From contig VIIQ02000679.1 in NCBI GenBank assembly GCA_007449985.2, forward strand, positions 201,001 to 265,000: DNA of 64,000 nt, given 5' to 3'. This DNA comes from Desmodesmus armatus (taxonomy: Eukaryota > Chlorophyta > Chlorophyceae > Sphaeropleales > Scenedesmaceae). The notes below the pieces were generated by a model. It saw nothing but the letters and a program-made list of their open reading frames with translations. It was not told the origin of the DNA and ran no database searches. Position 1 is the first letter of the stretch. The number at the start of each line of letters is the position of its first letter. The position numbers and the translations under genes are program-made. Positions 1 through 11,164 of the stretch are shown piece after piece.

Positions 1-3000
1 GTTGACACTAATAGGGAGCATTATGCATAGCTAGATGCTGCTACTGTCCAGACAGCAGCAAGATACCTGCCGTAGTGCGGCACTTAAGCCTGTGTGACGG
101 CAAAGGTCATCTGCCGCTGCCTACGACCGCTGATCCCCCTTTTCTTTCCGTTCTTCTAATAGTGGAGAATAGGGTTAATGAGCACCCTGCACAACCTGTG
201 CTGGCTGCTGAATGGGGGTCTTACACAAGAATGCGAAGCATACTGTCACCTAGGTGACAGGCCTGAGTGGTTTTGTTGACGCATGCTGTCAAAACCATGT
301 CCCGTTGGTGCACTGTTGTGCAGCATGCATGACTGGGAGATGCATCCATCATAGCTGGTTGTGAGTCTCACAGCCAGGCTTGAATTGTTGGCTGCTAGAC
401 AAATGAAACGGTTTCTCCTGACAGCAGGCCCTCCAGGCTAAGAGGGCAGGTGCAGTACTGGACAGCATGCCAGATACGCGGGGGGGGGGGGGGTGCACGT
501 GGTGGGCTTTGAAGGATGATGACCATATTGACAACAGCAACAGCGGCCACGCAATGAAACCACCGCCTAAGCAGTCTGGTCCGACCACGGTGGCCATGCA
601 ACCTGGCCTTGCAGATACCCCATGCTCAAATCAAATCAAATCAAAGTTACACCTGTAGCTATGATACTCAAGAGCTCATGCCAGCCAGCAGCAGCTGCTG
701 CCAGTGCCGCACAGCAGTGTCGGTTTGACGAGGCGCGCCACATACGGGCTGCTGCTCAGCAGGGCAATCTTTCAGGAGTGGTAAGGAAGCTTTGGACTGT
801 GCCACTGGCAAGCATGCATGGTATGCGTGCAGCATGCACGGCACACATGCGGACTTTGCAGCATGTCTCAGGAGCACACATGGCCGTTCAAGGGTGCCAT
901 GGTAGGGCCTCTAAGGCTGCTGGTGACTGCAGCACAGCGACAACCCCTCCAGAGATTGGCCAAACGTAATGTCGTTCCTGCCAGAATGATGATAGAAATG
1001 TGTGAGATGTGTCAAGTAACGGCCTGCTGGTGAATTCACCTGCGCTGGGAGTGTGCAGTGCCACCAGTGGCAGCCATGACAGCCACTTGAGGAGCACCAC
1101 GGGTGCTTCACAGTCCAAACATCGTAAAGGTCTGCAAGGGCGCGGCTCCATTGTATTGCAGTGATCACTGCAATTGCACTCATGATCTGCCTATATCTGA
1201 GTTGCTTCTCATGCAAATTCCTTGAAAGTAACCAGAAGTCAGGGTGAGGGGGAGAACCATCTTCAACAGCTGCATTGCTGTCCTGAGCCCATTTTCACAC
1301 AGCACCCCTGCCCACGCTCGTCATCATTCAGGCATACTTGCTGACCTTCAGCAAAGGGCTCCATCAATCTGCCAAGGAGCCAGCTGAAGCCTGTCACAGG
1401 CAACTGGCAGGTTGCAGGTGGCCAAGGGTGGCTTCACCATCAGCAAGGTTAGCGACATGCGCATGCTGAGGGTTGACATGACGGCTGTTGCATGATGCTC
1501 GGCCAGCTTTATGATCAAGGCTGCAGCAGTCCAGCCTGCGTCGCAAGCAAAGGCCCTCGAGGCTGAATGTATACCTACGTAGGTACGTCACGTACCTACC
1601 CAACATGGCCTGGTGGGCTGCATTGTTGCTCTGTGCCTCCGTTCCTTGCACCTTGCAAAACCAATTGACCTTGCAAGGCGTGATTTCACTTGGTCTAGCA
1701 GAGTTGACCTGCATTATGCATTCAGTATGCAGAACATGCTCAGTGCTGTGACAGCAGTCCACTTGTTCAGCTTGCTGACAAGCTCACAGCGCTGTCAGGT
1801 GACCCGACACCAACATGCTGACCAGCAGTCAACTCACTAGTCGCATGCCAAGCAGAAGAGTAGTGCAGGGGGGCCCGCCGTGTGGCATAACATTTACATC
1901 ACACTGGCTCATGGCAGCAGATGGCATCACCTTTCAAACTGTGTGCTGCCCAACAGTCTGGTGTACATGTGCTGAGGTCTACAGCTCAGCGTCACAATGG
2001 CGATGCTGTCAATGCACACAGTCAAAAAGAAACAAACCGCAAACACAGCACACAGAATGCTTGCTGGCAATTCGTGCTGGTTGACAATGCATCTAAGGGG
2101 CTCCTGCTGCAGTGTCATGTGGATTACATGATTTGCTTGTCTGTGGACGTGAAGCTGCCAACTGGGGCAGATGGCGATTTCTGTAGGGAGGCGCCAAAAG
2201 AGCCTAGAAGCCATGCATGGTGCCTCTGGTACAGGTGGATCAGGTAATCAGTCACTGACGCCTGAGGCGTGATTTCTATCACAACTGAGCTTGCCAAGCT
2301 CATAGGCCATCATGGCCACAGGCTGTACATGTTACATAGAAACATGGAACTGTGCGCAGGTGTGGCACCGTCTGCGACAGCCACATTCATGCTCAGCACA
2401 GGCTGTGCCCCACTCTCTTTCCAATCTTGGTCCCGTCACGCGCCCAGCAAGACTGGGTAGAAGCCTGTCACTGGCAGTCAACCACACGCACACAGTCGCT
2501 CAGGGGGCAGATGCCACAAGCATGTGCAAGACAGCAACCTGTACTACAGCCCTGAGACACTATCTGCCAGATATACCCTGATAGTATAGCGTACCTAGTT
2601 CAATAGCGTACCAAGTTGGCATCCACCCACAGTCCTTCTTGTCATGCGGGTTTCACCTGAGACCAGCAGTACCAACCCTGCAACCAGTGCCTGGAGCCTG
2701 CCGTGAAGCAGACACCCTGCTAGCCTGGGTCCAAACCCACAACAGCTGCGGCCGTCGCATGGCATGCAGCAGCCAAGCCTTAAACAATGCACGAGTTCTC
2801 ATGCTGAAGACTTGCACGATGTATTACTGAACAAACTGGCAGCAGCAATGCATGCTGGGTTGACCCAGTGTGGCCACCCGACACATGGCACATGCAGCCA
2901 CTGGCAACTTGCCGGGCACATGCAGCCTTGGCAAAGGCAGTACCATCACAAGTGTAACACCCCAGGTCACGGAAAAAGGCTTGGCTCAACCCTATACAAG

Positions 3001-3248
3001 CGGCCAAGCAGCCCATCACATGATGAGCAATAAGGCTGCAGCCTCCCTTCGTCCTCCAAGCACTGCCCAGCTATGTCAAACTCTGCAGTGGCCATCCGAT
3101 ACAAAGTGCCCCCCCCCCACACACACGCACACAGTCACTGCATTTTGTGGGCCACATGAGTCACTGATTGGGCGCTCCACAACGGCCATATGAGTCAGCT
3201 CAGTCAGCTCAGTCAACTCAGCAGGTGAGCTGCAGCAGAGCATGTGAG
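1..3248. other. No gene recognised
   Basis: I read both strands of this stretch and found only short, low-quality reading frames with no family resemblance and no convincing exon pair. It contains a poly-G run near 480-492, an AC-rich tract near 3110-3135 and many scattered GCATGC-like words. It lies beyond the stop codon of the first ARM gene (minus strand) and may include its 3' untranslated region. Confidence 0.5.
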
Positions 3249-4681
3249 CTACATTGGGGCCAGCAGCCGTACCAGCTGCAGTAGGCTGGTGGCATCGGGG
3301 AAGAGCAGCGTGCGATCCTTCTTGTCCTGACTCAGCTGCTGCAGCGTGTCCAGTACCCCTGGCTGCCTGCTGATGGTGTGGATGGTGCTGGGCTGTGCCT
3401 TGATCATGGACAGCAACAGTGCCAGGTGATCCCGATTTGTTTCAACCGATGAACTGTGTCCAAAGTCTCCATGCGCTGTGTCCAGGGCAGCTGTCAGCGC
3501 CGGCACAGCAGTAGGGGTGTTGCACATCCTCATCAAAAACTCAGGGTTTTCCTTACTCAGCGCTGTGGGAAGTGCACTGAACCTACTTCGACGCTTAGCC
3601 AGCGCCTGCATCAGGTCCTCCATGAAGCCATCTTGGTGCATCAGGCGGGACTGGTTGAGGTGGTGGCCCGTGAACACAGAAATTAGAGGCCCGGCGAGGC
3701 CGCTCCATGAACTCAGGACCACCCGCCACAGCTTGCTGACTGCTCCATCCACAGCTCCAATCAAGGACTGGTTGACCACACAGCCCTTGGCCAGTTTAGC
3801 AAGGGTGCATAAAGCCTCACCTCTCACATTCAAGTCCCCATGCTGCAGCAGTGCCACCAGTGGCTCAACAGCAGCTTGGACGGCTGGGTGCAGCTGGACA
3901 GCAGCAGGAGGAGGTGTGCCGTCCATGAATGCACGCACCAAGTATTGCATTGCCTCTGCTGCATGCTTCCTGCCCTGAGCTGACACTGCAGGTGCCTGCA
4001 TCACAGCCACCAGGCCTGAGACGACTGGCCAGCTGTTGGGGTCTGAATGGGCTGGGGCCAGCGGCTCTGGCCAAGGCTTGGATAAGCCATAGTCATGATA
4101 CACAAACAGCCGCCACATCAGGCAAGTTGCCTTAGCAGCTGCAGCCTGTTTGGCGGCATCCCCGTCATGCAGCATCTGCACCAGGGTGTCAACCAGCCCA
4201 GGCGTCTCCACCAGCTGCCACACAATCTCAGTGATCCCATGGTTCCACAGAGCAGTCAGTGCCTCGAGTGCTGCCAGCTGTGTGTCATCATCATCAAGGG
4301 CAGTCAGCATCATTGCCAGCCGGGACACACCCTGGGTCTGGAATCCGGCCAGCTCACGCCTCATAGTGCTCCAATGGAGGGACCCCTTCATCATTCGAGC
4401 ATCAACCTCCACCACCTTGCGTGCCAGCTCCCTTGCTGCAGCTGCCTTGACAGCAGCAGGCTGTGAGGGGGCCATGTGGTCCGACAGCTGAGCGATGGTC
4501 AGGGGGCGGAGCATCACTGGCCAGGCAGCCGCACATGCGTCTGACTGCTGCTCGCTGCCAGCAGCATGGCTGTTACTGCTGCTGCTGCTGTTGGTGCTGC
4601 TGGTGCTGCTGGTGCTGTTGCTGCTGTTGGTGGTGCTGCTGCTGTCGGTGGTGGTGCTGCTGGTGCTGCTGGTGCTGCTGG

Positions 4682-4732
<51 letters not shown>

Positions 4733-4970
4733 AGCCTGTCTGCGGGTCACTCGCAGGGCCAATGCCATTGATTGGATCAGTGGCCTGCAACAATACGTGT
4801 GGCAGGACGTCACAAGCTCTTATCACAGCAGCAGTTTGGCTCCAGGTGACTCTGTTATTGCTTGCACTGATGTAGATGTCCCACACACAGCTAAAACAGA
4901 GAAAGGGGGTTGTTATCCCTCCCTGGGGCCCCTTGAGTCCACTGCCAGCGGGCGCGGGCGGATATGGCAT
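3249..4970 (-). CDS. Armadillo-like helical repeat protein with Ser/Thr tract (ARM paralog 1)
   Basis: The frame is open from beyond 5033 down to a TAG at 3249-3251. The first ATG in it is at 4970-4968, used here as a tentative start; no ATG lies further 5' in this open frame, and an upstream exon is possible because an acceptor-like TTTTAG lies just inside. Order: about 70 unassigned residues, a long Ser/Thr tract coded by CTG/CAG repeats (about 4545-4735), then alpha-helical repeats with the signature DTLVQML, AAAARELA and DDDDTQLAALEAL typical of armadillo/HEAT-like folds. Such repeats usually bind proteins; no partner can be inferred. The nearest relative is the second ARM gene at 11165-13741, which shares blocks such as PSQPA, ARELA, GVLDTLQQLS and SRQPGV. 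The kinesin gene lies between them on the same strand. The repeat fold is well supported; the cellular role is unknown. Confidence 0.7.
4545..4735. repeat. CTG/CAG trinucleotide microsatellite inside ARM paralog 1
   Basis: Nearly continuous CTG with CTGGTG interruptions on the plus strand, which is CAG/AGC in the coding strand. In the gene frame it is read as Ser with some Thr. The other frames give poly-Ala, poly-Leu or poly-Cys open frames that should not be mistaken for genes. Confidence 0.9.
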
Positions 4971-5300
4971 GTTACTAAATAATGTGTTTTGGACAGGCGC
5001 ACAACATTGCACCACCGGCTGTCGTCGTGTCACGTGAGGCTGCTCATTGTGAATGCACGCCTACAACCAGTTCCCTGGCAGGCGTGTTCAGCACTGCCAA
5101 GCCTGTAAACGACATATACATAGGTGTGGCGGTGAACAACCCTCTCTTCCCTCTCCTCCCGGAACAAAAACAATCCAGTACAAGCAATTTCCCACGTGAC
5201 ATGAATGTTTCTGAAACTCAACTGCATAGTTGATCAAAGAGCACCCTGGAGCCCTTGAGCCAACACCCAAGTGGCTGAGCAGCTACATATGCACAGCCAG

Positions 5301-8300
5301 TCAATCGATGACTACAGTAAGAGCTTCCTGCCTCAGGCACCTGGTAGCCCTTGTGAAGTACATGCCATGCTGACTAGCACTGAGTATGTGCTCCACTCCA
5401 ATAAACAATGTACCAACTACTGACCTTGTCGTCTCTCTGACTTTGCGCTTCACCCATTTGCGCTTGTGCCAGCTTGTCGGCCAGGCGCTGGCGTTCAAGC
5501 TCATTGTTCTGGTTCTCCTTCTCTACTTTGGCCAGCTTGATCTCGATTTCGATCCTGGATTCGCGCATCCTGCGCACGCGGGGCAGAAACATTTCATGAG
5601 TGTATCAGGCAATGCAAGAGGTTCGTGCGTTGAACAAAATACATATGAACATATCCATCAATGAGTGCCATCAATCTGGTAACAGGTGCGTGCACCAAAG
5701 GGCGCAAGTCTTTCCCCGTGGGGCCCCATGAGGTTCAGGCCCCATGGGTTTTGCGAGGCACATGCAAAACTGCCTATAAAAACACAACGGAATCGGTTGA
5801 TCGCTTACTTTGCTAGCTCCTCTCGCAGCTGCTTGGCTTCCTCAATCGCCGGCTCCGTGTTTTCCTTTCGCAGGTTTTCCAGCTCGGCGTTGAGCCGAAC
5901 GATCTCCCGCTGCAGCTCGCCAACATCGCCCTGAGTGTCGAGGTTGATTTTGGCACGGTTGCGGATGCGTTTGGCGCGGTCCACAAACTGCAGCGTGCTG
6001 AGTGTCTCTGCCCCGTTGATGCTGCAGGAGCTGATGTTCGCGATCATGAGCGTCTTGGCGTTGCCTCCTAGGGAGTCCTGGAGCAGGAATGTCAGCCTGC
6101 TGTCGCGGTAGGGCACATGGAGGCTGCCACCATCCCGACCGGACCTCTGAGAGTCTACCAGTGCAGTGATGACACGGCCCAGCGTGGTCAGGGACTGGTT
6201 GATGTGGCAGGCCTCCTTGAAGTGCTTGCCAGCTGCCTGGCTGCCGCCATGCTCCCCACCGTGTATGCGCTCACTCCCTGCACAGACAGATGCAGGGGTA
6301 CACGTGTATCCCTGTCATTTCCTGTGCACAGGAAATGACTTGTACGCCAGGGATTGCGTGTTTGAACCGTGATGATCATTGTTCAGATGTTCCGGAAGTA
6401 TATGGTGTGTATGTCTGCACAGCCTGTGCTGCTGCACTGAGGGCTGGGGTGAGATTCTTGGTTCACTTGCAGCAGCTGCCTGCTACTCCATGCTGCAGCA
6501 GCATGGTGTAGCCGATGACGTCATGATAACACTGTTTCAAACGCATCTGTGGTTGCTGTCACTGTAGGCTACATATGGCCACAACAGCAAGGGTTTCCGC
6601 GACATCTGTGTGCAAATCAACGATGCTACGTAGCATGGGAGGACTCACTCAAGCGGCTTGCCAGGTCAAGAGACTCACCAGCCAGGTCGACCAGGTTGAG
6701 GCGTGAAAACAGCACATTGGTGATCCCCGTCTCCTGATTCCTGCTGTGGCGCTCCAGCACGCATGTGAACACGCTGTGGCTGCGGCTGCTCTCGCTGTTG
6801 AGGCGTGTCTCCCCTGTGCGCCTGTTCTCAGCACCCTTGCGCATCAGCGCCATCACGTCACACACTGCGGCAGGTGAAACAGCAAGGCAAAGCCGCCCTG
6901 AGTCAGGGCACCATGAAAGGCACAATCAACCTGACGAGGCTGTCATAGGCGGCCTATTGATGAGGGCCTGAGCTGTGCAAGGTGTCGCTCCTGGGAAGGC
7001 AGTGGCCCACGGCAGAACGTCTTTGCTTGCTGGCTGCTATGGTGTTTTCAACACAGTGTTGACTCGTCACGAGTCAACACGTCAGTGGCACTGTAACTTG
7101 AAGTCGAACTTGGGGCCCAGGCGGCAGCGCTCTCCAACAGACGCCTGGCAGCTTTGCTATGCATGCCGCCAGTTGCCGCAGACTCAGGCAGCCGCATAGA
7201 GTCTGCTGCGGCGGCCCGGCCGCCATTGATGTATGCAGTGGTGCAGCCTTACCGTTTTGCACGGTGTGCTCTGTCAGATTCTCGACGTGGCATCCACGCT
7301 TGATATCCTCCCTGATCTGCAGGATTTTGAAGTCAGGGTTTATAAGATCTGTTATGACCTCATTGTAGATCTCCAGCATGCTGCACTTGCAGCAGAAGGT
7401 GAGGTCCTCGTGGCACTGCAGTTGGCGCACACACACACACACACACACACAGCAATCTCTTACTGCGCTGACCATCATGAAACTGAGTTGAATCATCCCA
7501 TGTTGTTGATAGCATGGCAAGCAGAGCCTCTGCCTCTGTGTACGGTACACACACATCAGGCAGATAGAGGCAAAGAAAGGGCCATTGGTCATGTGCCTGA
7601 TTCCACACCTTGTACTGTGACAGTGGTGGATTTGGCTATGCGGGTGTTGGTGCCCCCATGCAAGGTCATCATGAGCTGCGGAGCGCTCCGCCTGCCACTG
7701 GCAGCCTTGGCAAGGCCATAGCTACTAGCTACTACTACTAGCTAGACACCCGATACCCCATACCCGTCTAGCTAGTAGCTAGACGGGTATGCCCAGACAG
7801 GCTAGTAGCCTGTCTGGGCATACCCGGATTGAGTGAGGCTGATCAAAAACCTGGCAGGCTTACGGCACATTCATGTCTGACTCACGTTTTCATCCTGAGC
7901 CTTGTCAATCTCCTGGAAGAGGTACTCAAACACACGAGGTGCCAACCCCCTCTGCAAGCAGCAACAGAGCAAACACGGCACTAGCAGTTGCCTATAGATC
8001 GTAACGGTTATGGTAAATGGTTGAATCACCTGCCAGCTGACCCATGATGGGTCCACTGCATGTTGTATTGACACCGGCGCACAGCTGCACCAGAGGCTGC
8101 TGATGGCGCAGAGCACATGTGACATCGCGCTGTCTGCTTTCATGTGAAGAGCTGCCACAGTGTGTGGCAGTGGCATGTGAACAGCTAGAAAACTCACATG
8201 GCATGTACACCCATGTGATCACAAGCATCGCTCCGTGTCCCGGGGCCCACCTGTGGATGACCTTCCTTCATGGCTGCAGACAGGGGCCCCTGCATTGTGT

Positions 8301-10050
8301 AGGTCTTGCCTGCACCTGTCTGACCATAGGCAAAGATGGAGGAGTTGTAGCCACCCAGACAGTTGTCCACAATCGACCTGCCAGCGCCTGCAGCAGGCAG
8401 CAGCACAACAGTTACAATCTGGCAACAGCACCTGGTGAACATGCAGATCATCGTGCTGTCGTTAGGCTGAGGCACAAGCAGTGTGCCACGAGGTGCTGCT
8501 GTTGTGCAGGCAGCACGTGATTGTTGCAACACGGTGATGCAGGACGTGGAGGCGCAAGCAGCCATCGTGCTCAGCTGGCCACATCAGAGGGATCCGATGG
8601 TAAGCTACCACTGGTAGCCTACCAGGCGGCCTGAGGCTCTAGACAGCAGGTATGAAGCGTTGAAGGTCAAACGAGTGTTGATATAGAACACAGTATTGCA
8701 CTGCTGTCCGGCACTACAGTAGTCACTGTGAAAGGTGAGCAGAGCAGCTTACGTTCAAAGACCTCCTCCTGCGTGGTATTCTCTGGCAGCACACAGTCAA
8801 ACTTGAAGGATTGTACTCCACCCGCCACATTCACAGACACACTGCTCTCCCCGTACACCTGTGTGCAATTTGCGCCATTCACTGCAGCAGCACGGGCAGG
8901 CAAGGGGCAAGTCATGCTGTCAGTGTTGGACCTGTCAGACCCCTTATGCTATACACCACTAGTATTTGTGTGAGGCGCGTTTGAAACACGATCGTTGGAC
9001 GTGTGTTGGCAGAATGCTGCCATCAAAGTGCTGGCATGCCTAAACAGCAGTGTTGCACTTTTTTCTACTCGCCCAGCTGGGGATCTGTGCCTGATCATGG
9101 TTGGCAAAACAGACCAACAGAGGTAGATGCCGATCTTCGGCCAACACCTGTACAACATAGAATGCAACTTGCATTTTTGGTACTAGTAAGGGGGCACCTT
9201 GGCTGCTGCGTCGCTGTGTAGCCCTGGCAGAGGCTTACCTGCTGCTGCCTCTGTTGCATTGGTGGGCCGCACCCTGACAACCACCTGCAATGCAGCACCG
9301 TGGCATCAACGGTCAGGAACATGCTGCTTTTCTTGCTTGCGGAGCGTCACCCTGAAGCTGTGCAGCCTCTAACCTGAAGCCTGGCATGCAGAGCATCAGG
9401 TATCAATCAGCTGCTGAACGTTTGTGCTTGAAGCAGTCCCAACAACAGTGCTTGTGCTGCAATACGCGCAGCTGTACCTGCACACTGTCTCCCTTCTGTG
9501 TCACATAGTCATCTGTTGTCACCATTGAGGCACCATCAGACCCGGTCACACTGGCAGTAACTGCACCAGCATCCACCGTGCAAGGCGAGGAGGGCAGGGC
9601 GTTGAAGCGGGGGACTGGAGGGCGGCCTGAGGGGACTTGAGCACTCCTGGGGCCAGGGGAGGCCTTGCCAGCACCAGAGCCATGCTGTGGCAGCACACAA
9701 ATGAGACAGGACACAATACCATACGGGTTCAGTCACAGCACTGTTAACACATGCTGCGACAGCAGTAGCTGGATGAGAGGACAGCCCATGGTGCTGCCTT
9801 GTTGTGCAAAAAGGGGCATAGGAAGCAGCAAAAGGCATACCGTGGCACCAACGCTGGGTGCAGCTCTGCCTGCACGGAGTGGAGTGGTGCTCCTGCTGCC
9901 TGCTGGACTTGATGACCTGCTGCTCTTCAGCTCTTGTGCATGGAGGGAGCCCTTGCTGCTGCTGGCAACAAGCCCAGAGCTCGGGCCAGTCCTGCTTCTG
10001 GGCGTCAGGGCTCCTGCACCCTTGTCCGCCTTGTTAACGGACGGTTCCAT
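5301..10050 (-). CDS. Kinesin motor protein, kinesin-12 (PAKRP1/POK)-like
   Basis: Microtubule motor ATPase. Exons (minus strand): 10050-9841, 9684-9478, 9284-9239 (46 nt), 8881-8753, 8387-8251, 7951-7886, 7415-7253, 6864-6679, 6277-5809, 5569-5425, and a tentative last exon 5327-5301. Every junction except the last is GT-AG and phase-consistent. About 586 residues are defined. Residues 1-139 are Ser/Pro-rich, then comes the motor: VVVRVRP (about 140), P-loop GQTGAGKT (about 219-226), switch I NSESSRSH (about 343-350), switch II LVDLAGSE (about 377-384), then [14 protein letters not shown] and [37 protein letters not shown] and HSVFTCVLE match the kinesin-12 subfamily of plants, linked to phragmoplast and spindle. 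A heptad-rich coiled coil ([19 protein letters not shown]) follows the neck. Known kinesin-12 proteins are much longer, so the 3' end may be incomplete. Confidence 0.88.
7430..7451. repeat. (AC)n dinucleotide repeat in kinesin intron
   Basis: About ten ACs in a row just upstream, in gene orientation, of the acceptor of the exon at 7415-7253. It forms part of the pyrimidine-containing tract before that acceptor. Confidence 0.9.
7759..7826. repeat. Two overlapping perfect hairpins in a kinesin intron
   Basis: The first hairpin is 7759-7791 with 15 bp arms (CATACCCGTCTAGCT / its complement) and a 3 nt loop AGT. The second is 7784-7826 with 20 bp arms and again an AGT loop. The two share 7784-7791, so they are mutually exclusive as drawn. 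They lie in the intron between exons 7951-7886 and 7415-7253. Confidence 0.85.
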
Positions 10051-11164
10051 TTGAACAAGTGGGAATTCACGTCCGCTTGGAGACTGTCTATGTGGCTAGA
10101 GGTGACACCTGTATATACAAGCTGGCTGTCATGAAGATCTCTTCTCTGCGTTTGCGAAGATCTAAGTCACAATGTTGAATAAACGCATTGTTATCGAAGG
10201 CTTCGCTATACCAGCGACGGCGAAACAAATTGAAGAAGTGAGACGGGCAGCTGTAGCACGGGCGGCTGTAGCACGGCAGCGCGGGATGCCACAATGAGGC
10301 AGCCTCGGACAACCGAACGTATTGCTGAATTGATTCCTTTCAAATATTACCATGCAAGTAGCACGGTCTTGCACAGTGCTGATGTTGTACGGCGCGGATG
10401 CACCAGTACGATTGAACTGCTTTGCCTCCCTCTGATCCTCCTGCCCAGCCTCGGCAGACGGTCACCAATCACCCTTATCCAAAGGTTATGCTGTGGCAAC
10501 CGTCGGCACTGCTGCTGTCCAGCATACTGTGCTGTGACAGCAACTCATAGACGCTACGCTGCTTTCAAGTCAGTGGCAAGGCTGCCAGCTGCGCAGACAG
10601 CAGCATTCAGACATATGGTCTCCACCAGTATGGCCATGCTAGCCTGCCAGCAATGCCATTAGGCTGCGAGACTGCTGCCCATACAGCAGTAGACTGCAGG
10701 CATGGGGATATCCGCACTGATGCTCGCACCAGACGACTTGAGACTCAGTGTGGCCATACCACACACAACTCATGTGTCAACACACGCACACGTGCATGCA
10801 GCCTGCCTGCCACACTGTGGCACAGGCAAGCGTTGTGGTTTTTACCCCTGTGGTAGTTACTCATAGTAGCACTCATGACAATCTCACTTTGCAAACGGCT
10901 GCCACTGAAGGATGACAACCATCACACCAGCAGCAAGGGGGCGACCGACAAACATCCCCCCAACAACCCCTCATGCTGAACATGCCTCTGTTGAGGTGCC
11001 ATACGCATAAACAAATGTCAGCCTGACAGCATAGTATGCTCAATGGGACGTGACCAATGACTGGCTGGGGGCCTCTGTCAATCCGATTGGCAAGGTTGCA
11101 CCAGCTGCAGCATCATGGCCAGCATGGTGGCATGGCGGGAACACTCCACAGGGTACTCCTGCTC
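10051..11164. other. Intergenic between ARM paralog 2 and kinesin; no gene seen
   Basis: This covers the 3' flank of ARM paralog 2 and the 5' flank of the kinesin gene, both on the minus strand. I see only short unsupported frames. I could not identify a convincing TATA box for the kinesin gene. Confidence 0.5.

Noticed and set aside
4463..4875. Poly-Cys, poly-Leu, poly-Ala and Gly/Ala open frames
   Set aside because: All are alternative frames of the CTG repeat in ARM paralog 1.
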